A stretch of DNA of 42,096 nucleotides, from contig JAMYWO010000211.1 in the NCBI GenBank assembly GCA_024220525.1, positions 1 through 42,096 on the forward strand, read 5' to 3'. Below, piece after piece: positions 1 through 15,300 of this stretch. Position 1 is the stretch's first letter, and each line of letters begins with the position of its first letter. The notes under the pieces are model-generated. The model was given only the letters and a program-made list of their open reading frames with translations, ran no database searches and was not told where the DNA came from. The position numbers and the translations under genes were made by a program. The DNA comes from Cochliopodium minus. Lineage: Eukaryota > Discosea > Himatismenida > Cochliopodiidae.

Positions 1-75
1 ATAAAATAAATAAAATAAATAAAATAAATAAAATAAATAAAATAAATAAAATAAATAAAATAAATAAAATAAAAT
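1..75. repeat. AT microsatellite, 9-bp unit
   Basis: Tandem copies of a 9-bp unit (AAATAAAAT) fill the left edge. The same unit recurs at 10321-10378 just before an unresolved base. It lies downstream of, or within an intron of, the PX gene. Confidence 0.9.
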
Positions 76-138
76 AACAAAAAAAAATAAAAAATAAAAG
101 AATGAAATAAATTATAGTATATAAAAAGAAAAGGGGAC

Positions 139-785
139 CAAGGAGAGAAATTTGAAGGAGATCATTGAGATAATTTTCCAACTCTTTTCTTCTTTCGACT
201 ACCACTTCCTTTCCTAATGACTTTGAAATCCCCTTTTTTCCTGGCAAATTTGGTGTAATCACTTTGTTTCCATATTTTTTAACTATCTATAATATTATTT
301 AATAAAAAAAAATAAAAAATAAAAAATAATAAAAATAAAAAAATATTATTTAATGATAATTGGAAAAATAAAAAAATAAAAAAAATATTAATTTTATTAT
401 TTAAATAATTTAAATTATTTATTTATAAAATCTATTTTTTTATATTAATTTAAATATTTATATTTTATAATTATTTAAATAATTAATTAAAAAATAAATT
501 AAATTACCAAATTGTGTAAACCATAAAATTCGGAATATCTTCTGCTTATAGTCCAAGAAGTATTTGCAGAAAAATCTTTGACTTGTATGACATATCCCTA
601 AAAATTGGATGAGATTCTTTTTTCTTTTTTTTTTGTTTTTTTCTTTTTTTTTTTTTTGTTTTTTTTTTTAAAAAATAGTTTTTTACGGTGTAGGCTCTTT
701 TTCTTTGAAAATCTTGCTTAACCTCATTACCTATTACTCTCACTTTTAATTGAAGTACATCAATTGCTATCAAATCATTCTTTAC
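139..785 (-). CDS. PX-domain protein (partial, spliced)
   Basis: Three minus-strand exons, 687-785, 508-597 and about 139-286, join in phase 0 across GT-AG introns and rebuild most of a PX (phox homology) domain. In order they give a first strand reading LKVRVIGNEV then KRAYT, a second strand YVIQVKDF with the hallmark RRYSEF, then LPGKKG followed by ERRKELENYLNDLL. PX domains bind phosphoinositides, chiefly PtdIns3P, on endosomes; the Arg-Tyr of RRYSEF is the usual lipid-contact pair. The first exon follows an acceptor at 786-787, so the true start lies upstream and was not located. The 3' end near 139 (donor GTCCCC) is uncertain and the gene probably continues left. It could be a sorting nexin or a larger PX protein; the rest is needed to tell. 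Confidence 0.75.
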
Positions 786-790
786 CTAGA

Positions 791-1555
791 ATTTTAATAT
801 ATTAATTAAAACCTATTTGATAATATTGAAAAAAAGAATACGTATCATTATATTGATATTTAATGAATTTTATTTTGCATTTAATAATTTTATAAAACAT
901 TGAATTATTAATTTTATGAATAAAAAAAATATACATAATGAAATTTTTTTTATAAACGAGCAAACAGTAAAAACCAAGAATCGCATCGAAATTAAAACAA
1001 AAAATAAAATATTTATCTTTCTAATTAAGATATNTCTGGAATAATTTAATACTTTTTTGTTTGATTATGTTTAATATTTTAAATAAAGATATCCCACTTT
1101 GTGGGTGTTTTAGATCAAAAAAAAAACATAAAGCTATTTTTGATGAGCTCCCTTCAAAGATACTTTTTCTTAGAAAAGAGAAGTGAAAAACTTCAAACAT
1201 CGAAAATCCAAGTGACCTTTGTACTCAGGGAGTATTTAATTGATTTAAAGGAAATCAATTATTTAAGTTTTTAGTATCAAATTTAAAACAAGAATCTTGG
1301 GAAGATTTAAATTTTATTTATTTGATTTTTATATTACATTTGAGGATTATTTTTTTTTTTTTTGATTTTTTTTGGTATCTTTTGTTTTGGTTTCTTCTCC
1401 TTTTTTTCCCCAAATGGACAAGTCAATACGAGAAACAAAATTTATTTTGTTTGAATTGTTTGATACCATTGATAAAGAGAAATCATTTTCAATCTTTTCA
1501 TTTTTTTGATCTATTCCAAAATTGATAAGTTTGTTTTTTTTACAAGAATTTAATA
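791..1555. other. AT-rich stretch with possible RGS-like remnant
   Basis: This interval has no confident gene. It carries an unresolved base at 1034 and a small perfect hairpin near 1091-1106 (CCCAC-TTT-GTGGG). On the plus strand, short blocks look protein-like: about 1121-1180 reads FDELPSKILFLRKEK; about 1249-1345 reads GNQLFKFLVSNLKQESWEDL, resembling the core of an RGS domain (F..FL....E.L.F); about 1420-1510 reads KFILFELFDTIDKEKSF in another frame. Plausible introns could link them, but I could not build one consistent gene. It may be a decayed RGS gene or an undetected multi-exon gene. Confidence 0.25.
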
Positions 1556-2468
1556 TTAAAATGTAATATTACCAAGTTTCTGGATTGAATCAAACATTTC
1601 TGAACAAATTCCGTTTTTATCAACACCTATTTCTCTCAATCTTTCCTCATCAAAAGTAATAAGAGAATTATAAGAAACTTTATGCTTTGAAAAATTCTCC
1701 ATATAATCGAGCCATTCTGGTTTTCCATTCTCAAGCCATTTTTTAACTGAAAAATCTTATTTGAACTCAAAAAAAAAGATTTATCAAGTCGTATTTACCT
1801 TTTATATCTAATTCTCTTTCTTCTTTGATGATATCCAGTAAATCAGCATCAATCAAAGCTTGTTTGATTTTATTCTTGATGAAATCTTTTTGATTGGTAG
1901 ATAAACAAGATAATTTTTGATTTATTTGTTTTTTATCCTTTTCTAAAGCAAATGAGAAGAGATCCAGGATAGTTTTGTTTTCTATTTTCCCATTTTGATT
2001 TGTGTTATTTTCTAATTTTTGTGGATTGTTTACTCTTGGTGAATTATTATGGTGAATTTCATTAGAATTTTTAATTTCTTCCTGATCTTCCTTTTTATTT
2101 CCATTAATCTTTAAATTATTGTCATTCATTAATTTTTTATTTGGATTGTCTATCATATTTTCTTTGCTATCATTTCTTTTTAAGGCAACCAAATCAATTT
2201 CATTGTTGTTGGCCAATTTATTCAATTCTTCATCGAGATTTTTTGAAGAAAGATTGGAATTGTTGTTAAAATTCTCTATATCTTGATCTTTTTCTTTATT
2301 ATTCTCGCTATTTGAATTTGCTACAAGAAGTTGTCTCACTTTGACAAGTAAAAATCTTTTCCTTTCTTCGGGCAATGTCCTTAAATACTCCCATACTTCG
2401 GTTTGTTTTCCAGATACTGCCTTTGAAGCAAGTTCTCTTATTAAATTATCAGTATTTTCATCGCTCAT
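1556..2468 (-). CDS. SAM-domain protein
   Basis: Two exons, 1799-2468 and 1556-1746, flank a 52-bp GT-AG intron in phase 1 and give about 286 residues. The intron hides the best domain: the short second exon encodes a SAM domain, starting KKWLENGKPEWLDYMENF and continuing with LITFDEERLREIGVDKNG and IQKLG, the classic five-helix pattern. SAM domains mediate protein-protein (sometimes RNA) contacts by polymerising. The N-terminal 50 residues are helical (LRTLPEERKRFLLVKVRQLL). A similar block recurs before the SAM domain (LSCLSTNQKDFIKNKIKQAL), suggesting an internal duplication with an Asn/Lys-rich disordered linker between. The ATG at 2468 is the first in frame and shares a 252-bp divergent upstream region with the next gene. 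Partner unknown. Confidence 0.8.
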
Positions 2469-2720
2469 TTTTATTATTTATAATTATAAAAAAAGGGGAA
2501 AAAACAAAATATATTTTCATATTATTCATATATAATATTCATTGTATTATTCAAATTCTTTTGATAATCTGATTATTTTTGTCAATTCAATCTATTGAAT
2601 AAAGCTTTATAATGAAGATAGCTAATAAGAATAAAAGAATACTTCAATTTTTTTTAATTTTGAAAAGACAAAAAAATAAAAAAAAAAATCTTTGTTCAAA
2701 CCCAAAATCAAGCAAAGAAA

Positions 2721-5700
2721 ATGTTGAAATATTTGTTTGGATTGTTATTTATTTTGGTGATTTTAACAAAAGAGGCTGAGGCATGTAGTTTGAATGCTGC
2801 TGGAGTAATAACAAATCAGGTTTTATGTGTATTTGTTGTTGGTGCAAAAGTACAAGTATCAGTGACAAGTGGTAGAACAGCGACCTTTGGTCTAGAAGTG
2901 ATTGCAAATTTTTCATCTTTGGCACCTCCTTTTAATCCAAGTGCAACACTATCCAATTTTTTAATAGAAACAGGAGATGCAACATCACCAAATATCACCG
3001 TTCCAGGAACGAATTATAACTGTGTTAGCATTGGTTCATATTCCAGATGCACAGCTTCTGTTACTCACACATATTCTGCTTCCAGATCGATATTTGGTTA
3101 TACTTGGCATGTTTTATCAACAAGAGCTTCCCCTTTCATTTCTTATTCCAATATTAATACAACTACTTTTGATTTCAATATGAAAGGAAATGTCACTGTT
3201 GATAATTTGTCTGGTACTTCTCCTTTACTTGCTTCCACATCATATATTGGAACCACTCCTGAAAATCCTTTATCAATAGGGACTGGTACAAATTGTATTT
3301 TGGCACCTGGGTTTTCAAATGATTTATTCACCCAAGTTACAACAAATGGGGGGGTAACTTTTTGTACTGTTGATTCTGTGTTGGATAGATATCCTTCATC
3401 TTTTGTAAAGCTTATAATTTCTTTGGGAAGTGTGAGAGATGCTCAATCTGTTGTTTCTTTTGCGTTTGTACCACCATGTTGTAGAGATCAAAACACAAGA
3501 TTAGTTTTCAGCACTTTATTTACTAACACCACTTTTATTAATTGTTTTACTCCTGCTGTTGATCCTTTTACTAATGTTACTTTTACAGGAGGATGTGGAA
3601 ATGTTTCTGTTTCTTCCATCAACAACACATTGGAAGCATACACTTGTGGTACATTGAATAAAACCACCACTATTTCGGACACTTGTATTAATAATTTGCA
3701 GACTCAGACCCAAACTATAGTTGTGGTTGGTACAACACCAGATATAAAAGTGATTGAGACAGGTTTATCACTTTTTGGCCCAAATCCTACTGTATCATAT
3801 AATTATAAGTGTAGAGAACAAGTAACCCCAAGTATTGTGGATACGCTCTATGCTTCAGACCAGTGTATCCCATATAACCTCACCATTAATGTCTCTGAAG
3901 TTTTTAGTAATCAGTCTCTTTCAAATTCTCTTTGTAAAAATGAATTTGTACAAGTAAGAACTTACACTGCAAGTGATTTGTGTCAGCATTCTAGAACAAA
4001 AAGTGAAATTTTCCAAGTTTTTGATAATATAGCTCCTGTTTTCACTTATATACCTCCTCCAACCCAAAGTGCTACTTGCAGATCAGAGCTAATTACCTAC
4101 AATGTCAATGGTACCGATAACTGTCTAGATCCAATCCAGGTTCTCTATTCTCAAAGAGTGGTAGGTGGATTCTCGGATGGGTGTGATAACTTGGGTGTTT
4201 TCAATCAAACTTGGGTAATTTCTGATAATTGTGGTAACATGGTCTCCACCACTCAATATGTTTATCTAAATGATACTGTTGTTCCAACATATACGGGACT
4301 ACCAACCAATTTGGATGATCAAGCTTTATCATGTCAAAATGATATTCCCACCAATTTTGTTTATGTTCAAGATAATTGTGATCCTACAATCCAAACAATT
4401 ATACCTCAAACCACCTATGTTGGAGGAGGATGTAATATAAACATTACTCAAATATGGAATATTTCTGATGCTTGTGGTAACAGTGCTGGAAATTTTTCAA
4501 AGAAATACATCATCAAAGATGTCATTCCTCCTTCTTACTCTGTTTTGGGAGATAATCAAACACTTCCCTATAGCTTCAATGTCAGCTATCAATGCGTTTC
4601 CCAACCTCCACTCTATAATCCTCCTACTCTTATTGCTACTGATGAATGTACTGGATCCCAAGTCCCTGTCATTTATACATTCACAGAAACAAAATATAAT
4701 GAGAATATAAGCAATCCTCTATGCTTGGGAAATCTTGTCAGAACTTATAAATGGACCACCAATGATGGATGCCCAAATTATAATAATATCACTGAAATCA
4801 TCACCATAGCAGATACCACCCCTCCTCAGTTTTATAATTATCCTTCCAATGATACTTTTTATCAATGTTTTGCTGATCTTCCTCCTCCTGGTACTGTAAT
4901 TGCATCAGACAATTGCGATTCCACAAATGTGACCACCTTTTTCCAAGGAGAAACCTATTCTACTTGTGGTAATGTAACCTCTTGTAACAACAAGAAAATT
5001 GTTTACAGAACTTGGAATTCCACTGATAATTGTGGAAATACTGGTTTTTTAACTCAAAGATTGGTAAACAATAATAATTTTTAAATTAATTTAATAGTAA
5101 TATTTCAATACTAAATTAAAGATGGTAATGGATGATACTGCACCTATATTTAATGAGGATTGGGAGAATATTAAACCTGGTATAATTCCATGTGATCAGG
5201 TTCCATTTTTTAGAGCTCCATGTCGTACAGCATCAGATAATTGTGGGGGATCAGTTAATGTAACAACAAAATTTTACGGAAGTTTATCTTCTCCCAGTGG
5301 ATTGATCATTGATTATATTGCAACAGATGAATGTGGAAATACTAATTTGGATAGACACATTGTTAAATCAGATTGTCCATCTGCAATTGATGGATTGTAT
5401 CAACCAATTTTGGCTAGCTATGAAATAAATCCTCCAAAGTGTAGACCTTTGTTACAAATCCCTGATTCTAATTCTCTTACTCCAACCATCACTGTCAAAC
5501 CAGAAGATCCTTCTCTTAGAAATTGTACTCTCATCAATGGAGTATACAATTGCCAAAATAGAACTTCTTTTAGCACAGATACAAACGGAAATGTAATTGT
5601 ATTGCCTTATCCTGTTGACAATACTCCTCCTCCCCCTTATCCTTTTTGCACAGGAAGAAGAAAAAGAGATTTGGTGTATGAATCATTATATCATCAGTTG

Positions 5701-6609
5701 GTTCGTGATGCTCCTGTAGATTGTTCTCCTATCATAAACCAAGATTATTCTTTTTTTTATTGCCCAAATGAAATTCTTCAATGCTATCTTCCTGCTGTTT
5801 ACGGTAATGAAACATTGGACCCATTTAGGCAATGTCCTGATTATCTCTATACCACATTAAACACAACTACCAAAAAAAGAGCTCTTGATCCCAATCTTAA
5901 TATAAGTGAAGCTTGTTTGAATTATTTGCAAATTCCAGTTTGTCCTCCTGACGAGAGAACTGCAGCAGGACAATTTTTTTACAAATTATTTCTTATCAAT
6001 GGTGTTCCAAACTCTAGTATTGGTGATCGTAATTTCTATGCAAGGTCTTATACATCTTTTGCTTGTGAATCCTACAACGTATTCAATGGCACAAATAATA
6101 TTGAAATAATTGATAAAGATGGTTTTTGCGAAGGACCTTTGTGTACAAGACTTTTCATAAAATCTTTTACTGAAGCAGACAACAGTACTATTTTGGATTC
6201 TCCTTGTGATAAACTTTGTATTTCAACCGATGAAGATGCCTCAAGTATCAGTGATAATTGTATCACCTATCAAAACACAACAAATGTGGATTGTTATCCA
6301 AACACCATTCAATCTATTGATGGATTTGGTAACGTTATTTGTGGATCATATTGCTTTAGAGAAGATCAAATTGCAAATTGTACTTATGGATTGAGAGAAG
6401 TGACAGTAGAACAGGATTCGAACTCTTGTGCTACAAAAGAAACAATAAATTCATGTGATGCTGATAATTCTCAACAAATAAGAATCAAAATTACATCAAA
6501 TGATGATGATGGAATAGTTAATCCAAACTTAATTATTTCTCCAGGAACTGTTGTTCAGTGTATTTGTGATATAACAAATACAAATTGTGCTTGGACCACC
6601 AATTTTTAA
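2721..6609 (+). CDS. Secreted HYR-repeat-like cysteine-rich protein
   Basis: Exons 2721-5063 and 5122-6609 are joined by a 58-bp GT-AG intron in phase 0, giving about 1276 residues. Residues 1-21 form a signal peptide ending EAEA just before Cys. From about residue 270 to 870, six or seven modules repeat the hyalin-repeat (HYR) rhythm: D.T.P near the start, a Cys, then DNC or DEC and W..SD.CGN. The splice falls inside a module (...TQRL/MVMDDTAPIF), which confirms one gene rather than two. Many N-glycosylation sequons are visible. The C-terminal third is Cys-rich without HYR pattern and has basic clusters RRKRD (about 960-964) and KKRA (about 1032-1035) that look like proprotein-convertase sites. 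There is no C-terminal hydrophobic segment, so it is probably secreted or cell-surface-associated through others. HYR modules are associated with adhesion; the exact role here is unknown. Confidence 0.8.
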
Positions 6610-6682
6610 TTAAAATTTAATCTATTAATAAATTCTAATTTTTAAATCCATCAACATACTCAAAAATCAATTTAAAAAGTAT

Positions 6683-10069
<3,387 letters not shown>

Positions 10070-10500
10070 CTAATCATATTACATTTTTAATTAAAACAAA
10101 AATAAATAAAATAAAATAAAATAATATAATAAAATAAAATAAAGTTAAAAGAGTAAAATAATATAATAAAATTATAAAAATAAAATAAAAAATGAAAAAT
10201 AAAAAAATAAAAAATAAAATAATAATAATTAAAAAATCAAGTAATAAAAAATTGAAGAAAAATGAAAATAAAAAACAAAAATAAAATAAACAATAAAATA
10301 AAAAATAAATAAAATAAATTTGATAAATTTGATAAATAAAATAAATAAAATAAATAAAATAAATAAAATAAATAAAATNATTGAGTCCAAAAAATCAAAA
10401 AATTAAAAGAATCAGTTGATTATGGAAGATTTGTTTCTTTTTCACTTTTAATAATCTATTCATTCAATGAATTCGTTCAAAAAAAAAAAAAAAAAAAAAA
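10070..10500. other. AT-repeat interval with unresolved base
   Basis: No gene is visible. The left part is A/T simple sequence; 10321-10378 is the 9-bp AAATAAAAT array, followed directly by an N at 10379. The last 120 bp regain complexity and end in a 20-A run touching the ATG of the next gene, so they probably hold its promoter. The missing 5' exons of VPS34 would be expected here, so the N may mark a collapsed or wrongly joined stretch of assembly. Confidence 0.7.
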
Positions 10501-12318
10501 ATGAGAAAAAGTCTTTTCAAATTTTTTATAATCTTTTTTGTTTTAATTTTCCTTACAGCGTGCTTAATTATTTTCCAAACAAGCAATGTTGATTTGATGA
10601 TTGAAGAAAATCTTCCTATGGGAAGATCGAAATTGAAAATCCCATCCAATTGGAGCAACCCCCACAATGAAAATTACTCGAAAATTTCTTGTATTGGGTT
10701 TGATCCCGATGACGATATAATTGCAATGGAGTCCAGGAGCTGTATATTTGAAAACATTTGTTTAAATTTGTAAATTCTTAAATCTTTTCCCAAAATCTTT
10801 TTTTAATAAATCTTTTCTCAAAAAATCTTTTTCAAAAAAATCTTATATTAATCTTAGGGCAAATTTGAATGAAATAATGTATTTTGAAAACGAAAAATTT
10901 CTTTCTTTTTTAAGATACAACAATACAGGGATAAGAAGAGGAGATAAAGATGGAAACTATGTTTCTTTTTCAAAAACTAGAACAAATACTGAAAATAAAA
11001 TTCCTGATATAAGGTACCATGCTTCGATTAAAGTAATAAATGGAGAAATGTTGAGAGAGAATTCAAGCAAAGATTTTTTTTTTTTTTTTGTTGAATTTTT
11101 TAAAAATAAATTTAAAAATTTAAAAGGTGTCGCTTTTCACAACAATTTTTCGGTCATGTTGCAAACGTACCTTTGGAATAATTTTGGACACGTGATTTTT
11201 GATACGATGTTGTAAAACAAATTTTTCATTTTTTTTTTTTTTTTAAATGAATAATTTTTTTTTGATAATGAATGATTGAACTAGCCCAATATTTCATGCA
11301 ATGAAAGAGCACAATAAAGATGGTTTGATCTATGAAGCAGATATATTTTTCTTCGAAGATTTTGACACTTTAAAAAAAAATTTTTGGGGAATTTGTGAAA
11401 TTTTCAATGGAGGAAAATTTTTTGATAGAAATAACCTTGAATCTCTTTTTATTGGAAAATCTCATGTTTGTTTTAAACAACTTCTAGTAAAAAAAAAAAA
11501 ACATTTTTTTATAAAATTATTGTTTAAATATTTTTAAATTTTTTTTAAAAAAAGATTGGCACCCCATATACAATATTTACAAGAAGATCACCCAATAAAC
11601 GTTTTACCAGAAACAGGTCGAAGATTGGAGATGAGGAGAGTGGCATTGCAAAGTATAACAAATTGGTATTTTAAAATGTTGAAAAGTTTTTAACCTTATG
11701 AATTAGTGGTATAGGAAAATACTTGTGGGATTTCAGGAATTACTTGATCAGCAATATTTTTGGAAAAAATTTCACAGAAACGCTCCCGAAAAAGCACAAA
11801 ATTACTGTACTCAATAAATTAAATAAAAGAAGAATCAAGAATCTTGACAAGGTAGTAGATTTCATTAAAGGTAAATATAAAGGAGTAGAAATCATTGTGG
11901 TGGATCCCTCAAAATTATCTTTTAAAAAACAAATCGAATTAATGTTGGAAACAACAATACTGGTTTCCCCTTGTGGTAAAACGTTAAAATTATCTTTTAT
12001 TTTTTTTTATTAATCTTTCCCAAAGGAGGAATTTCAATGATTGGATTTTTTCTTCCAAATGGGGCTTCTTTAATTGTGACTGACTTTTTGGGTATAAATC
12101 AAAATGATGTTACTAATGACCATATGGAAGCCTACTTATGGAATGCATGTTTTTGGGTCAATGACTATTATCTCCCTCCTCAAATGTTAGACAAAGAGGA
12201 TATAGAGAATAGGAGGAAGAAACCTTTTTTTTACAGAGAAGCAAGAGACATTGATATAACTGTTAATTTGGATGATGTTGATCATATTTTGAAGGTTGCT
12301 TTCAACAAAATGGGATAA
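10501..12318 (+). CDS. GT61-family glycosyltransferase (EOGT/POMGNT2-like fold)
   Basis: Six exons, 10501-10769, 10858-11211, 11285-11486, 11555-11665, 11707-11975 and 12026-12318, give about 498 codons. Residues 1-10 are basic, followed by a hydrophobic segment to about 28: a type II membrane anchor typical of Golgi or ER glycosyltransferases. The family marks are WNNFGHVIFDTM, a SHVCFKQLL block, ITVLNKLNKRRIKNLD, and the C-terminal LVSPCG/GGISMIGFFLPNGASL, which needs splicing in phase 1. GT61 enzymes transfer GlcNAc, xylose or similar sugars to proteins or glycans; the acceptor here cannot be told. The junction between exons 3 and 4 does not keep phase with canonical sites (donor CTA/GTAAAA is phase 0, exon 4 needs phase 2), although both sides look authentic. 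It lies in long A runs, so a homopolymer error is likely. Confidence 0.8.
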
Positions 12319-12385
12319 AAATAATAAATTAATTTATTTTAAAAGAATTTATAAAAGATTTTTATTGAAACTATTTATCAAATAA

Positions 12386-15300
12386 TTATCCAATTAATTT
12401 TGAAATGGAAGGAGGGATTTTTAAGACAGATATAATGTGAGAAAGGGATTCTTGAAGTGGAGTGTTCTTGATTTTGTTTTGTATTTGTTTTCTGTAGAGC
12501 AAAATAGTTTTATAGATTGTATCAAGAGGTCTATCATTGAATTGACCAGCGATGATAGTTGTGGATTTAGATAATGAGTTGTTTTGGGATATTAGATCAA
12601 GTTGATGTTTCAATAGAGGAAGATTTAAGGAAATCCATTCATTCAAGGGAGATAAGTGAGGTTCTTTTTCATGGTAATGAATATTGTTCGATAAATTTTG
12701 GAGGGTTCTTGCGATCATTGTGAGAGTTTTTCTTACATTTTTATCCAAGGGAGAATTAATAGATATGATATGGTATGTTTCAGGTGATACAATAGCAGGG
12801 CAAAAAAATCTCAAAAAGAGAAAGCCACCAAGAGAAATTTCTTTGTTTTTTGGATATTTTTTTCCAACTTCCCTTCCAAGAACGTAGCAAATGTTTTTCA
12901 TCTCATCAGGCAAATGAGAAAAACCCTCAAAGATTTTTAAAAGGAACATTTGGCAAACTTCTTTTAAACGAGAAACGTTATGTGAAAGAACAGAAACATC
13001 AGTGATCAATTTGGGATCTGCTAAAAAAGAAAGAGGATCGTTTAAAATGAAATTTATGCAAGGTTTGAGAACATTTCTCAAGAAATTTCCACCAACCATA
13101 TTGGAGTATATTCCCAATACTTTGGAGGCGAGTCCATTGCTCCTGAACAAAGTTGTTTCAGTTGAATTTACGACTTCTTCTACAATAAAATATTCCCATA
13201 AAACACTCATTCTATTATTTCTGTGGAAAATAGTGACCAAGGAAGTCAAAAAAGAATCAGCTTCTCCTGAAGGGATCACTTCGCAAATACTTTTAGTCAA
13301 ATCAATTTGGTTTAGATCTCCTACGATCATGTTTTCCAACTTGTTTCGAGCTTCCAACTTTTGAGGAGAGTTTAAGTGGGAAACATCTTCTATGACTTGA
13401 ATCCATTTCCCTTTCCCTGTTTTTTTAAGTTTTTGTTTTTGATAGAAAACAACTCGAATTTCTTTTCTCTCCCTTTCTTTTTTCACTTCATCTTTCTTTT
13501 TATCTTGGTGTGTAAAAGAGTTTTTTAAAAAAGAAGAAGTATCCGTATTGGGTGCAACATTTAAAGGATCATTCAAAGTATCTTTATTAAAATTTTTGAT
13601 TGGAGAAGAAGAGAAGATTTGAAGAGAATGTCGAGAATTCAGATTGGGAAGAGTATGATTCCTCGTATTGTTTGGATCTTGTTTGATCATTTTTTTAAAA
13701 ACTTTTTTGGGAGGGAATTTTTTGGGAAAAGAATTTTTACGAGGGGCTAGTTTTTTAATAATTTTTGGATTAGAGTTTGTAGAAAAAGTTCTATTCATCT
13801 CACTCATTTCACCTAAAGCATGCTTGCTGTTTGAAAAAGTATCCACGTTCATATCGGAAATCTTACTTGAACTCCTCATAGTATTACTTTTGAAATTGGG
13901 AACAAGTTGGGGTTTTTGGGGAAGAGGTCTATTTACATTTTTGGGAATATTGTTACCAGTAAAGTTGTATTGGTTATCTCTTTCATTCTTACAAAATGTT
14001 GGGTTAATCACATTTAAATTATCATTATTTCTATTAATGTTATTATCTGTTATATTTTCATTTCTATCGTTAATTTTATTATCTATTGTATCATTAAATT
14101 CATTTCTATGATTAAATTTATTATCATTGATTATATCGTTATTAATTTTATCGTCATTAATATTACCATCAGTTTTATCATCCTTTCTATCGTTATTAAT
14201 TTTATCGTCATTAGGATGAGAATTATCGAAAGGTTGATCGAAAATAGAAGGTCTGGAGGGGGGAGAAAGAGAATTGGAGATGGAGAGAGTGTTGTAGATA
14301 GAAGATCTCTCAAGAAACCTGTTATTAGAAAGATTAAATTCACTTCCATGCGTAAAGGATCTCGTTTTTCTGAATATATTCTCACTTTGAATGAGAACAT
14401 AATTTATTGATTCAACATCTTCTCCTACATATCTGAATTCAAAATTGTCTGTTTTAAATTCTTCCACTCTATCTATCTTTATATTCACCACTATTTTTCA
14501 ATATAATTTTAAATTTATATTTTTACATTTTACATTTTACATTTTATATTTTACATTTTATTAATTTTTTTTGAGTGTTTATTTTCAAACAAAATTATAA
14601 TGATTTTTAATTATTCTATTGATATTTTTATATTTTAATTTCGTAAAAAAAAAGTTTACAAAGATTATCATCAACGAGAGTATCAGTAGAAAGAATGGGA
14701 GAAGAAGAAGATTGAAATAGAGAAGAAAAAGAGGGGAGAGTTTCGATGAAAACACGAGTTTGAGGATTAGAATCGAGAAACATGGCCTGCAAGTAAATGG
14801 GGATCATGCCTTCTTCATCAATGGCAGTAGTATAACTGAAATAAGGAATTCCTTTGAAATTTCCTCCCATTCCTAATTGGTTTTGAGAAATGGTGTTTTC
14901 TAATGATTCTACCCAGTCGGTATACTCACTTTCCTCTTTGGTAGAAAAAAGAAAGGTGTCCAATGATTGCGTTTCATTTTTTTCGTTGTATTTTTTACAA
15001 GTGATGATGAAATGAAAGTTGGATAAAGGAGCCACTGTACAGTTTTCCAATTTCAGTGTGATCAAAGCTTGAGATTTGTTCACATTGCTTAGTGATTGGG
15101 CTTTGTTAAATATATAGAGATGCTTGGGAAATAAAATCATCCATTTTTTCACTTTATCATGTGTAACCCATCCATATTTCTCCATCCCTTCCTCTTTGTT
15201 TGCTTTTTCTATCCCTTTTTTTTAAAAAAAATAAAAAAAAAAAAATTTAATGTAAATAACTGTAATGATGTATACAAGAATAGCAAACCTTGTTGTAGTA

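Noticed and set aside
546-773. 75-residue Lys-rich protein
   Set aside because: Only its first part is real (PX exon 687-785); the Lys run is the intron poly-A translated.
5064-5121. Two separate HYR genes split at 5084/5122
   Set aside because: A 58-bp GT-AG intron restores one frame across a single module, and the second part has no signal peptide.
14131-14410. Open frames on both strands over the Asn/Asp linker of the RasGAP
   Set aside because: Shadows of the low-complexity ATTATC/GATAAT codons.
14489-14491. GTG as a start for the RasGAP
   Set aside because: It directly follows an intron acceptor (ATAG/TG) and joins the upstream PH exon in phase; eukaryotic genes here start with ATG.
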